Assembly (NCBI GenBank): GCA_031284765.1
Contig: JAITXK010000027.1
Location: 1-6,715 of the forward strand
DNA: 6,715 nt
Direction of reading: 5' to 3'
Source: Candidatus Symbiothrix sp.
GTDB taxonomy: Bacteria; Bacteroidota; Bacteroidia; Bacteroidales; Azobacteroidaceae
Positions 1 through 6,597 of the stretch are shown in pieces; positions within the stretch are counted from its first letter, which is position 1; each line of letters starts with the position of its first letter. The position numbers were made by a program, and so were the translations under genes. The notes below the pieces were generated by a model that saw nothing but the letters and a program-made list of their open reading frames with translations, was not told the origin of the DNA and did no database searches.

Positions 1-1340
1 TCGCCCAAATAGTGCATGCACTCGCGAATATCTTGAGCAACCAAGTCGCTGGAAAGATTGGCTTTTAATCCGCCTTCTACGGCTTGAATGGCGGTCAGAG
101 CGTGAGAAAGGGCTTCGTAATGGCGCAGGTTGGTTACCACGACATCGTTTTCATTCATTTCGGGAAGATTGGCGGCGTGCAGTAAGGCTTGTTCCAACTT
201 TTCGGTGTTTTTTTTGTATTTGGCGGAAAGATAGATGCGCTCGGCCGGTATGTGAGACAAGAATTCTTCCTCCAGCACAGTCTCTTCTTCGGGACTGATT
301 TTGTCGATTTTGTTAAAGACAATGATTAGTTTTTTATTGTCCGTGCGCGGAACAATTTGGTCGGCGATGTATTCAATTTCTTTATTGAAATGCGTCGTGT
401 CAATCAACCAAAGGATAATGGACGCTTGTTCTATCTTTTGCAGGGTTTTTTCAATGCCCAAAGACTCTATTTCATCGCCTGTATCGCGGATGCCTGCCGT
501 ATCAATAAAACGAAATGTGATGCCGCCAATAGTGGCCACATCTTCAATCACATCGCGGGTCGTGCCGTGAATGTCCGACACAATGGCTTTTTCTTCATTC
601 AACAAGTAATTGAGTAAGGTGGATTTACCGGCATTTGTTTCTCCAACAATCACTACCGGAATGCCGTTCTTAATGGCGTTTCCTAAACTAAACGATTGCT
701 GTAAACGGCTAATCAGCGATTTGACTTCTTCCGTCAGTTGAATCAGTTGACTGCGGTTGGCAAATTCGACTTCTTCCTCGCCGAAATCCAATTCCAATTC
801 GATTAAGGAAACAAATTTCAATAATTTGGCTCGTAAAATCATCAATTCATTGCTGAAACCACCCCGCATCTGGTTCATCGCCAAACGGTGCGATGCCGCG
901 GAAGAGGAGGCAATCACGTCGGCAACGGCTTCTGCCTGAGATAAATCCATTTTCCCGTTCAAAAACGCACGTTGCGTAAATTCGCCCGGCTTAGCCAACC
1001 GACAATCATGCTCAATCAATAATTGCAGAATTTTTTGTTGGATATACATGGAACCATGACAACTGATTTCGACTGCATCTTCGCCGGTAAAAGAATTGGG
1101 AGCGCGAAAAACGGCGACAAGTACTTCATCCAAAATTTCTCCCTGATGCATGATTTTTCCGAAACTCAAGGTATATGCCAATTGTTTTTCTACAGGAATG
1201 GTTTGCCTTGCCGGTTGATAAATCTTATCCGTAATAGCAAAAGCCTCTTTCCCCGAAATACGAATTACGGCAATCCCCCCCGTACCCGGGGGAGTAGAAA
1301 TGGCACAAATAGTCGAATCGTTCGTTATCATGAGTTTCAT
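1..1340 (-). CDS. mnmE: tRNA uridine-5-carboxymethylaminomethyl modification GTPase MnmE (C-terminus cut by window edge)
   Basis: Seen: an open frame of 446 complete codons running off base 1. Near the N-terminus it has TPPGTGGIAVIRISG (residues 16-30), then PNSFTGEDAVEISCHG and KPGEFTQRAFLNGKMDLSQA, all hallmarks of the MnmE N-terminal domain that binds the folate one-carbon donor. A helical segment follows, with the inserted G domain at about 226-385: G1 GETNAGKST (233-241), G2 GTTRD (259-263), G3 DTAG (280-283), G4 NKID (343-346) and G5 SAK. N236 and E292 align with the potassium-binding Asn and catalytic Glu of E. coli MnmE. Known: with MnmG it modifies the wobble uridine of certain tRNAs in the cytoplasm. 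The missing end should be roughly 20 residues, including the family's terminal CIGK motif. The ATG at 1340 lies 4 bp after the uridine phosphorylase stop; an in-frame ATG at 1331 is an alternative. It is the last visible gene of the minus-strand operon. Confidence 0.97.
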   Translation of the reverse strand, partial: MKLMITNDSTICAISTPPGTGGIAVIRISGKEAFAITDKIYQPARQTIPVEKQLAYTLSFGKIMHQGEILDEVLVAVFRAPNSFTGEDAVEISCHGSMYIQQKILQLLIEHDCRLAKPGEFTQRAFLNGKMDLSQAEAVADVIASSSAASHRLAMNQMRGGFSNELMILRAKLLKFVSLIELELDFGEEEVEFANRSQLIQLTEEVKSLISRLQQSFSLGNAIKNGIPVVIVGETNAGKSTLLNYLLNEEKAIVSDIHGTTRDVIEDVATIGGITFRFIDTAGIRDTGDEIESLGIEKTLQKIEQASIILWLIDTTHFNKEIEYIADQIVPRTDNKKLIIVFNKIDKISPEEETVLEEEFLSHIPAERIYLSAKYKKNTEKLEQALLHAANLPEMNENDVVVTNLRHYEALSHALTAIQAVEGGLKANLSSDLVAQDIRECMHYLG

Positions 1341-1344
1341 TTAT

Positions 1345-2211
1345 TTATATTCTATCCAAAACGGCGGTAATCAAGTCCTCAAACAAAGCTTTGTAATCGG
1401 TATTCATTTGGCCTGAATAACGCCCTGCAATAATGAGACAAGCAGTCATTGCCTGGTGTCCCATCAAATGAGCCAATCCGGCCAAGGCGGCGCTTTCCAT
1501 TTCGTAATTGCAAATTTTCAAGCCTTGATATTCAAATGATTCCAATAATTCGTTTTGTTCGGGACTTTCCAAGCCTAAACGAACATGACGGCCTTGCGGG
1601 CCATAAAATCCGCTGGCAGAAATGGTGATGCCTTTAATCATATCAAAACCGATTCGTGTCAACAATTCCTTATCGGAATGTACAAAATACGGCGTGGCTA
1701 AAAACACATTCCAATTCGTATGGTTTACGAATGTTTCTGTTAAATCCGCATTGCTCAACGCATCTCCTCCTTCATAAAAATAGAGCAGGCCGTCCATTCC
1801 CATGGAAATTTCCGAGGCAACATACGAACCAATTGGTGCAAAGGGCTGCAAACCGCCTGAAGTGCCGATACGCACCAAGGTCAGTGGATGAAAATCGGGT
1901 TTGACTTCGCGCGCTTGCAAATCAATATTGACCAAAGCATCCAATTCGTTCATCACAATATCTAAATTATCGCAACCTATTCCGTGCGATAAAGCCGTGA
2001 TACGCTTGCCTTTATAGCTTCCGGTAATCGTCCGGAACTCACGGCTTTGCCGGTCAAATTCGATGCTGTCGAAATAAGCAGCAACGGTGCCGACTCTTTC
2101 AGGGTCGCCCATCATTACCACTTTGTCCGCCAATTGTTCGGGACGCAAATGCAGATGAAACACAGAGCCATCGGCATTGATTGGCAATTGGTCGGGGGAA
2201 ATTTTTCTCAT
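1345..2211 (-). CDS. udp: uridine phosphorylase (PNP/UDP family nucleoside phosphorylase)
   Basis: Full-length 288-residue cytoplasmic enzyme predicted to split uridine with phosphate into uracil and ribose-1-phosphate (pyrimidine salvage). Seen: MGDPERV (34-40) and REF (57-59) match phosphate-site segments of E. coli Udp; RIGTSGG (114-120) is the family phosphate/ribose motif; NYEMESAAL (235-243) carries the ribose-binding Glu-Met-Glu. The segment GFYGPQGRH keeps F202, Q206 and R208, which align with E. coli F162, Q166 and R168 that contact uracil. This favours uridine over purine nucleosides. It is somewhat longer than E. coli Udp (about 253 residues) because of a longer N-terminus and internal insertions. 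Its ATG overlaps the floA stop by one base (TAATG), suggesting translational coupling, and mnmE follows 4 bp after its stop. Exact base preference (uridine, deoxyuridine or thymidine) is inferred. Confidence 0.92.
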   Translation of the reverse strand: MRKISPDQLPINADGSVFHLHLRPEQLADKVVMMGDPERVGTVAAYFDSIEFDRQSREFRTITGSYKGKRITALSHGIGCDNLDIVMNELDALVNIDLQAREVKPDFHPLTLVRIGTSGGLQPFAPIGSYVASEISMGMDGLLYFYEGGDALSNADLTETFVNHTNWNVFLATPYFVHSDKELLTRIGFDMIKGITISASGFYGPQGRHVRLGLESPEQNELLESFEYQGLKICNYEMESAALAGLAHLMGHQAMTACLIIAGRYSGQMNTDYKALFEDLITAVLDRI

Positions 2212-3191
2212 TATTTTGCGGGCTTTTGCGGTTTCGCAATCGTTTCTCTCATGTCGGTATCCGCTTGGATATTTTGCATTTTGTAATAATCCATAATACC
2301 CAAATTACCGCTACGGAATGCTTCTGCCATCGCTTTCGGCACTTCGGCTTCCGCTTCAATTACTTTTGCACGCGCTTCCTGCGCTTTGGCTTTCATTTCC
2401 TGCTCGGAAGCGACAGCCATGGCCCGGCGTTCTTCGGCTTTTGCTTGCGCAATGTTTTTATCCGCCTGCGCTTGGTCCATTTGCAATTCGGCGCCGATGT
2501 TTTTACCTATATCAATATCCGCAATATCAATGGATAAGATTTCAAATGCAGTACCCGCATCCAAGCCTTTTTTCAACACGACTTTGGAAATACTGTCGGG
2601 ATTTTCCAATACTTCTTTGTGCGTTTCCGCCGTACCAATCGAAGAAATAATGCCTTCTCCGACACGTGCAATCACCGTTTCTTCACCGGCTCCACCCACC
2701 AACTGTTTGATATTGGCACGCACCGTGATACGCGCTTTTACCAACAACTGAATACCGTTTTTCGCTACGGCTGCAATCGGCGGCGTATCAATCACTTTCG
2801 GATTAACCGACATTTGAACAGCTTGAAACACATCACGACCCGCCAAGTCAATCGCCGTTGCCATCTGGAAAGTCAAATCAATATTGGCCTTTTCCGCTGA
2901 TACCAAAGCATGAACTACCCGCTCAACGTGACCACCGGCCAAATAATGCGCTTCCAATTGGTCGCGGATAATGTTCTGCAAACCGGCTTTGTGCGCTTCA
3001 ATCAACGCATTGACAATCACAGGGGGCGGTACTCTCCGCAATCGCATCAAAAAGAGTTGCAACAACGACATGTTTACACCCGAGGCTTTTGCATTGACCC
3101 ACAACACAAAAGGAACATAATAGAAGAAGATGGACAGCAAAATAATTGCCGCTATCACCAAAACTACCCACAAAAAAGCTCCTGCTTCCAT
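2211..3191 (-). CDS. floA: flotillin-like protein FloA (SPFH/UPF0365 membrane microdomain scaffold)
   Basis: Complete 326-residue member of the UPF0365/YqfA family. Seen: a hydrophobic N-terminal segment (about 5-30) that would insert as a hairpin or single anchor; an SPFH-type region (about 40-220) with the characteristic RRVPPPVIV (52-60), IDLAGRDVFQAV (114-125) and IKQLVGGAGEETVIARVGEG; an Ala/Glu/Lys-rich helical repeat (about 235-292) typical of the flotillin oligomerisation domain; and the conserved tail GNLGIMDYYKMQNIQADTDM. Known: FloA in Bacillus subtilis forms mobile membrane assemblies that help membrane protein complexes form and influence fluidity. The NfeD-like gene lies 17 bp upstream, the usual flotillin-NfeD pairing, and uridine phosphorylase overlaps its stop by 1 bp. 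Length and motifs are canonical, with no sign of damage. The start ATG at 3191 gives a complete N-terminal anchor. Confidence 0.96.
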   Translation of the reverse strand: MEAGAFLWVVLVIAAIILLSIFFYYVPFVLWVNAKASGVNMSLLQLFLMRLRRVPPPVIVNALIEAHKAGLQNIIRDQLEAHYLAGGHVERVVHALVSAEKANIDLTFQMATAIDLAGRDVFQAVQMSVNPKVIDTPPIAAVAKNGIQLLVKARITVRANIKQLVGGAGEETVIARVGEGIISSIGTAETHKEVLENPDSISKVVLKKGLDAGTAFEILSIDIADIDIGKNIGAELQMDQAQADKNIAQAKAEERRAMAVASEQEMKAKAQEARAKVIEAEAEVPKAMAEAFRSGNLGIMDYYKMQNIQADTDMRETIAKPQKPAK

Positions 3192-3208
3192 AAATTTGAA
3201 TTTTAAAA

Positions 3209-3673
3209 TTATTTAGTTTTTACTATTAATTGCATTGCACTCACTTTCACAACAACAATTTTCGTTTTTTCGTCAATAAATTCATCGAATGATTTGCCTT
3301 CCATCACAATGCCGTTGACCTCCACTTTGCCCATTGGATTCAACCGGGAAAGCGAGATACCTTCATCGCCGACGGCAATTTTCAATGCTTCATCCGGAAC
3401 TACCGTTGAGTCGCTATTCGTTTCCAATCCCATCTTATCCAAGGTTTTGGACTTGACCAAATAGATACACGAAACGACGATAAACGTCAACATGATCAAC
3501 AAAACAATAATTCCCGCGCTTGTTCCCAATCGGGTAAACGCATAATAAACGCCGCCCATAGAAGCGGCAATTCCCGCCACCATGGTTATTGTAACTCCGG
3601 GAATCAGAAAGATTTCCGCTAATATTAACAACAGTCCAATCAGGCATAAAACAATTACAATGAGTAAGTCCAT
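3209..3673 (-). CDS. short NfeD-like membrane protein, FloA partner
   Basis: Small integral membrane protein, 154 residues from the ATG chosen here. Seen: three hydrophobic segments (about 2-24, 27-47 and 52-74), a polar linker, and a C-terminal soluble domain (about 98-154) with GDEGISLSRLNPMGKVEVNG, typical of the NfeD OB-fold. The ClpP-like serine protease domain of long NfeD proteins is absent, so this is the short NfeD1b-type form. Known: such proteins are encoded beside flotillin/SPFH genes and are thought to act with them in the membrane; a precise biochemical role is not established. A longer reading begins at a TTG (3682), adding three residues; I prefer the ATG at 3673 because the hydrophobic helix begins at once and neither site has a strong ribosome binding site. 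It lies 17 bp upstream of floA and about 27 bp after the TPR/PD40 gene. Confidence 0.9.
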   Translation of the reverse strand: MDLLIVIVLCLIGLLLILAEIFLIPGVTITMVAGIAASMGGVYYAFTRLGTSAGIIVLLIMLTFIVVSCIYLVKSKTLDKMGLETNSDSTVVPDEALKIAVGDEGISLSRLNPMGKVEVNGIVMEGKSFDEFIDEKTKIVVVKVSAMQLIVKTK

Positions 3674-3700
3674 ACGATTCAATTTATTTTTTAGTTCATT

Positions 3701-5044
3701 TCATTCAAGCATTTCTTCGCCCGGTACGCTACGGAATTGTTCATAATTACGGGCATTTTTCACAAACAATTTGTATTGATATTGCAAACTTTGCAAGTTC
3801 TCTTCCTTCGATAAAATCAAGGAGTGCATGTTTTGTTGCTCCTTTTTGTCGGCAGAAAATGCGTATTCCCGGCGTAAATCCTCCAAACTTTCTTCCGTTT
3901 GAAGAATCGTTTTTTCAATTTCCTGCGCTTTTCTAAAAGCTTGACGGGCAGCATCATTTTTAAAATCCAACAACGAATGATACATCCGCCGGTCGTCAAT
4001 CACAAATGTGAAATTTGTTTGAGATTGGGAGGGTTCGTTTTGAATATTTTCTCTCACTTTTTGAAGATACGCATCATAATCCACATCCGGATTCCACGTA
4101 TTTCGAATAGAAACTATTTGGGCGCGATGAATCAAGGCTTGCTCATCGTCTGTTTCCAAGGGTGTAAATTCTTCATTCGGAATAAAGGTATATACAATCA
4201 CCTTTCCTTCGGGTTGAAAACGGTCGGTGGCGAAATAACCAATCCGGTTGACTTCATCAATCGCCATCATATAATCGTTGGCCGTGGAATTGAACGGCAT
4301 GCCCATCTGACTGGGAGCCAGCCAAGTATTGGTATGAAAATTATAGCGTGTAATATACAAATCGTAACCACCGATGGATGATTTATCGGTTGAAGCGTAG
4401 TAAACCGTCAGGCCATCGGGCAATACAAAAGGAAAATCGTTATCCGCCAGCGAATCGGACGGAATGGACAATTCTTTTTTATCTTCCCAATCGTTCTGCA
4501 ATTTGATTTCGGAAAACAAACGCTTGCCGAGGCCTTCCTTTTTTTCGGCGTAGTAACGTTTGTCCTGCAAAGGATTTTCATAGATAATGCGCCCGTTTTG
4601 CTCTTGCAACGAACCACTTTCACTACTCAATAAATAGGACTTTAGAAACCGGTTTTTATCGACTATCACGCTGTCTATCAATTGAACATCTTCGCACCGG
4701 GAAAGCATTCGGGCGGCACGTCCTGCCTGTTCAATAAGCCCTTGTACTGCCGCTGCTGCTTCCGCTTTCCTCTGGGACAACAATAATTCGGCGTACTTGG
4801 TATAAGCCGCTTCCGACTTTTCAAATTGATAAAGCGAAAAGTAAATCTTTCCCAAAGCCGGATAAATTTCAATGTGTTTTTTGACCATATTCTTATGGGT
4901 CGATTGAAGCGCCGTTTCAAAAACGGGCAAAGCCTCGGTATATGCTCCTTCCGAGAACCAACGTTGGGCATCTTCCAACGATTGCCCCTGAAGATTCCCT
5001 GCTAAAAGCAAGAATAAGAAAGAAAAAGGAACAAAATATTTCAT
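3701..5044 (-). CDS. predicted exported TPR / PD40 beta-propeller-like protein with C-terminal coiled coil
   Basis: A 447-residue protein of unknown specific function. Seen: a signal peptide (K2, then a hydrophobic run 4-15, likely signal peptidase I cleavage near LQG/QS at 20-21; no lipobox cysteine, so probably not a lipoprotein). Then TPR-like helices (about 22-115) with AQRWFSEGAYTEALPVFETAL and YPALGKIYFSLYQFEKSEAAY. Next come two PD40/WD40-like strands: DNDFPFVLPDGLTVYYAST with GGYDLY (201-230), and a second around 250-286 with NDYMMAIDEVNRIGYFATDR. The end is a charged, probably coiled-coil segment (about 363-433). Known: Bacteroidetes have many TPR-PD40 envelope proteins, some (PorE-like) with an added OmpA-like peptidoglycan-binding domain, which is absent here. 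Only about two propeller repeats are recognisable, fewer than a full propeller. It is first in the operon, directly before nfeD-floA, so an envelope role linked to that pair is an inference. Confidence 0.85.
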   Translation of the reverse strand: MKYFVPFSFLFLLLAGNLQGQSLEDAQRWFSEGAYTEALPVFETALQSTHKNMVKKHIEIYPALGKIYFSLYQFEKSEAAYTKYAELLLSQRKAEAAAAVQGLIEQAGRAARMLSRCEDVQLIDSVIVDKNRFLKSYLLSSESGSLQEQNGRIIYENPLQDKRYYAEKKEGLGKRLFSEIKLQNDWEDKKELSIPSDSLADNDFPFVLPDGLTVYYASTDKSSIGGYDLYITRYNFHTNTWLAPSQMGMPFNSTANDYMMAIDEVNRIGYFATDRFQPEGKVIVYTFIPNEEFTPLETDDEQALIHRAQIVSIRNTWNPDVDYDAYLQKVRENIQNEPSQSQTNFTFVIDDRRMYHSLLDFKNDAARQAFRKAQEIEKTILQTEESLEDLRREYAFSADKKEQQNMHSLILSKEENLQSLQYQYKLFVKNARNYEQFRSVPGEEMLE

Positions 5045-5070
5045 TCTTCTAAACTTTATGTTTAATTTTG
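5039..5070 (+). promoter_or_regulatory. predicted Bacteroidetes-type promoter for mscS-nudix
   Basis: On the plus strand TAATTTTG (5063-5070) fits TAnnTTTG exactly, with a TTTC at 5039-5042 as a one-mismatch -33 element 20 bp upstream, inside the first codons of the divergent gene. Transcription would start near 5075, leaving a leader of about 30 nt. The sequence just before the mscS ATG is A/T-rich with no Shine-Dalgarno, as is common in this phylum. Confidence 0.55.
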
Positions 5071-5076
5071 ACCTCT

Positions 5077-5106
5077 CAAAGATAGTAATTTTAAATTAAA
5101 AACAAT
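5077..5106 (-). promoter_or_regulatory. predicted Bacteroidetes-type promoter for the minus-strand operon
   Basis: On the minus strand TATCTTTG (5077-5084) is an exact match to the Bacteroidetes -7 consensus TAnnTTTG. An imperfect -33 element, ATTG (5103-5106), lies 18 bp upstream and overlaps the mscS start codon. Transcription would begin near 5072, giving a leader of about 28 nt before the TPR/PD40 gene. The start site is inferred, not seen. Confidence 0.6.
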
Positions 5107-5974
5107 GACATCATTCAAAGATATTCACTTAACCACAGCCTCGATTGAGGAACTAATTGATTTTATATTACATCAAGTATTGGAATTCAGCCTGAAATTA
5201 CTGGTTTGTATCATCGTGTACTGGGTGGGTAAAAGGCTGATTAAGTATTTAAATCGCGGTATTGACCGGATTATGAACAAGCGGGAATTTGACCCATCCA
5301 TTACCTCTTTCTTCCGAAGTTTCATTAACATTATATTAACGGCTGTTTTACTGTTGATTGTAGTCAATATTCTGGGTATCAACAGCAGTTCATTTGTCGC
5401 TCTTTTTGCTTCCATCGGCGTAGCTTTAGGGATGGCATTGAGTGGAACACTCCAAAACTTTGCAGGAGGCGTCATGATTTTATTGTTTCGACCCTATCGC
5501 GTAGGCGATTACATCGAAGCGCAAGGACAAGGCGGCACAGTAACCGCCATCCAAATTTTCAACACCGTGATTCTTACTGCCGACAACCGCACAATTTACA
5601 TTCCCAACGGTGGATTAAGTTCCAATACCATCATCAATTACAACCGTCAAAAGAACCGCCGCGTAGAATGGGTAGTCGGCGTAAGTTACGGAACGAATTT
5701 CGACCAGGCAAAAAAGATTCTGCAAGACCTCCTTGCCAAAGACAAGCGAATCATCCACCCCCCCGAACCTTCCATCGTTCTTCAAACATTGAATAACAGT
5801 TCGATTGATATTCAAATCCGGGCATGGGTCAGCCGTCCCGATTATTGGGATGTATATTACGACATCAACGAACAAATTTACAAAACCTTGAATGAGCAGG
5901 GTATTGATATCCCATTCCCGCAAATGACGGTGCATTTGACTGAACAAAGGGCTGCTAAATCATCCATAAAATAG
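5105..5974 (+). CDS. mscS: small-conductance mechanosensitive ion channel, MscS family
   Basis: A 289-residue inner-membrane channel, about the length of E. coli MscS (286). It opens under membrane tension and releases solutes during hypo-osmotic shock. Seen: TM1 (about 24-46), TM2 (about 70-92) and pore-lining TM3 (about 95-127) with the Gly/Ala-packed GVALGMALSGTLQNFAGGV (105-123). These are followed by the beta domain with FRPYRVGDYIE (128-138), VTAIQIFNT (146-154) and IPNG (166-169), and the C-terminal alpha/beta domain ending in IPFPQMTVHL (269-278). The G113 hinge of E. coli corresponds to G114. The two pore-seal leucines of E. coli (L105, L109) align with V106 and M110, so the hydrophobic seal is kept with different residues. 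It is divergent from the TPR/PD40-nfeD-floA operon and 4 bp upstream of a Nudix gene, probably co-transcribed. It is the basic three-helix form, without the large N-terminal extensions of MscK-type relatives. Confidence 0.96.
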   Translation: MTSFKDIHLTTASIEELIDFILHQVLEFSLKLLVCIIVYWVGKRLIKYLNRGIDRIMNKREFDPSITSFFRSFINIILTAVLLLIVVNILGINSSSFVALFASIGVALGMALSGTLQNFAGGVMILLFRPYRVGDYIEAQGQGGTVTAIQIFNTVILTADNRTIYIPNGGLSSNTIINYNRQKNRRVEWVVGVSYGTNFDQAKKILQDLLAKDKRIIHPPEPSIVLQTLNNSSIDIQIRAWVSRPDYWDVYYDINEQIYKTLNEQGIDIPFPQMTVHLTEQRAAKSSIK

Positions 5975-5978
5975 TTAT

Positions 5979-6500
5979 ATGAACAGTCCCCACCCTCTCG
6001 AATCATTCCAATTTTGCCCGAAATGCGGTTCGCCCCGCTTCGTCATCCACAATTTCAAGTCCAAAAAGTGTGAAGCGTGCGAATTTGTCTATTATTTCAA
6101 TTCCTCCGCGGCGACGGCTGCTTTTATTTTCGATTCAAACGGACGCTTGCTGATAGCTAAACGCGCCCATGAACCCGCCAAAGGCACCCTCGACTTACCG
6201 GGCGGCTTTGTTGACCTGCACGAAACAGCGGAAACGGCCATCCAACGGGAAATTTTGGAAGAAACCGGATTAATTGTTGACCATCCACAGTATTTGTTTT
6301 CATTGCCCAATATTTACCGGTATTCCAACTTCGATGTCCATACAGTGGATTTGTTTTTCCAGTGTCAAATCAATGACCTGTCCCATCTTCGGGCAGACGA
6401 TGACGTGGCGGAATTATTTTTTCTTGAAATGGAGGCTATCCAACCGGAATTATTCGGCTTAAACAGTATTCAAAAAGCGGTGCGGCTATTCCGGTTGTGA
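5979..6500 (+). CDS. Nudix hydrolase with N-terminal zinc ribbon
   Basis: A 173-residue cytoplasmic enzyme predicted to cleave a nucleoside diphosphate linked to another group, using divalent metal. Seen: a zinc-ribbon-like N-terminus with two CxxC pairs (C13/C16 and C31/C34), then the Nudix fold. The Nudix box is complete and matches the consensus Gx5Ex7REUxEExGU: G76, E82, R90-E91, E94-E95, G97 and a final hydrophobic L98, preceded by LDLPGG. The zinc ribbon plus Nudix layout resembles NADH pyrophosphatase NudC, but the NudC specificity signature SQPWPFPxS after the box is absent; the corresponding region reads SLPNIYRYSNF. It may be an ADP-ribose or other nucleotide-sugar pyrophosphatase, but the substrate cannot be told. 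It begins 4 bp after the mscS stop, implying co-transcription, though a functional link with the channel is not evident. Confidence 0.92.
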   Translation: MNSPHPLESFQFCPKCGSPRFVIHNFKSKKCEACEFVYYFNSSAATAAFIFDSNGRLLIAKRAHEPAKGTLDLPGGFVDLHETAETAIQREILEETGLIVDHPQYLFSLPNIYRYSNFDVHTVDLFFQCQINDLSHLRADDDVAELFFLEMEAIQPELFGLNSIQKAVRLFRL

Positions 6501-6530
6501 ATAATTTTTCGCATATACAAAAATACAATT

Positions 6531-6564
6531 TTTATGGAAATCTCCCGATTTTCATGTATGTTTG
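6531..6564 (+). promoter_or_regulatory. predicted Bacteroidetes-type promoter for rlmH
   Basis: TATGTTTG at 6557-6564 matches TAnnTTTG exactly. The -33 element is poor: TTTA at 6531-6534 with a 22-bp spacer is the best candidate. The predicted start near 6569 gives a leader of about 29 nt, close to the leader lengths inferred for the other two promoters in the window. A small 5-bp inverted repeat (GTTAT/ATAAC, 6575-6587) falls in this leader. Confidence 0.5.
6534..6555 (+). repeat. inverted repeat / hairpin between the Nudix gene and rlmH (candidate terminator or operator)
   Basis: ATGGAAATC (6534-6542) and GATTTTCAT (6547-6555) can pair as a 9-bp stem with one G-U wobble around a TCCC loop in plus-strand RNA. 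It lies 33 bp after the Nudix stop and ends 1 bp before the predicted -7 box of rlmH. The following bases (GTATGTTTG) are only moderately T-rich, so a classical intrinsic terminator is not clear. An all-A/T hairpin just before it (6519-6533, AAAAAT/ATTTTT) is weaker. Either transcription termination or repressor binding is possible. Confidence 0.35.
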
Positions 6565-6597
6565 TCAACGAATAGTTATTTCATAACCTCACAAACA

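Noticed and set aside
1023..1370. 115-codon plus-strand open frame over the mnmE start and udp end
   Set aside because: Antisense to conserved MnmE and uridine phosphorylase sequence; its translation has no family features.
3680..3682. TTG start for the NfeD-like gene
   Set aside because: It adds only three residues ahead of an ATG at 3673 that sits directly at the hydrophobic helix; no ribosome binding site favours the TTG.
3899..4381. 160-codon open frame on the plus strand inside the TPR/PD40 gene
   Set aside because: It lies fully antisense to a gene with clear domain structure, has no recognisable motif or start context, and is explained as an antisense shadow.
5173..5475. 100-codon minus-strand open frame inside mscS
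   Set aside because: Antisense to the MscS membrane and pore region, whose conserved motifs show that the plus strand is coding.
6519..6533. AAAAAT/ATTTTT hairpin as an intrinsic terminator of the Nudix gene
   Set aside because: The stem is all A/T with a 3-nt loop and no GC core, so it is probably too weak and expected by chance in A/T-rich intergenic DNA.
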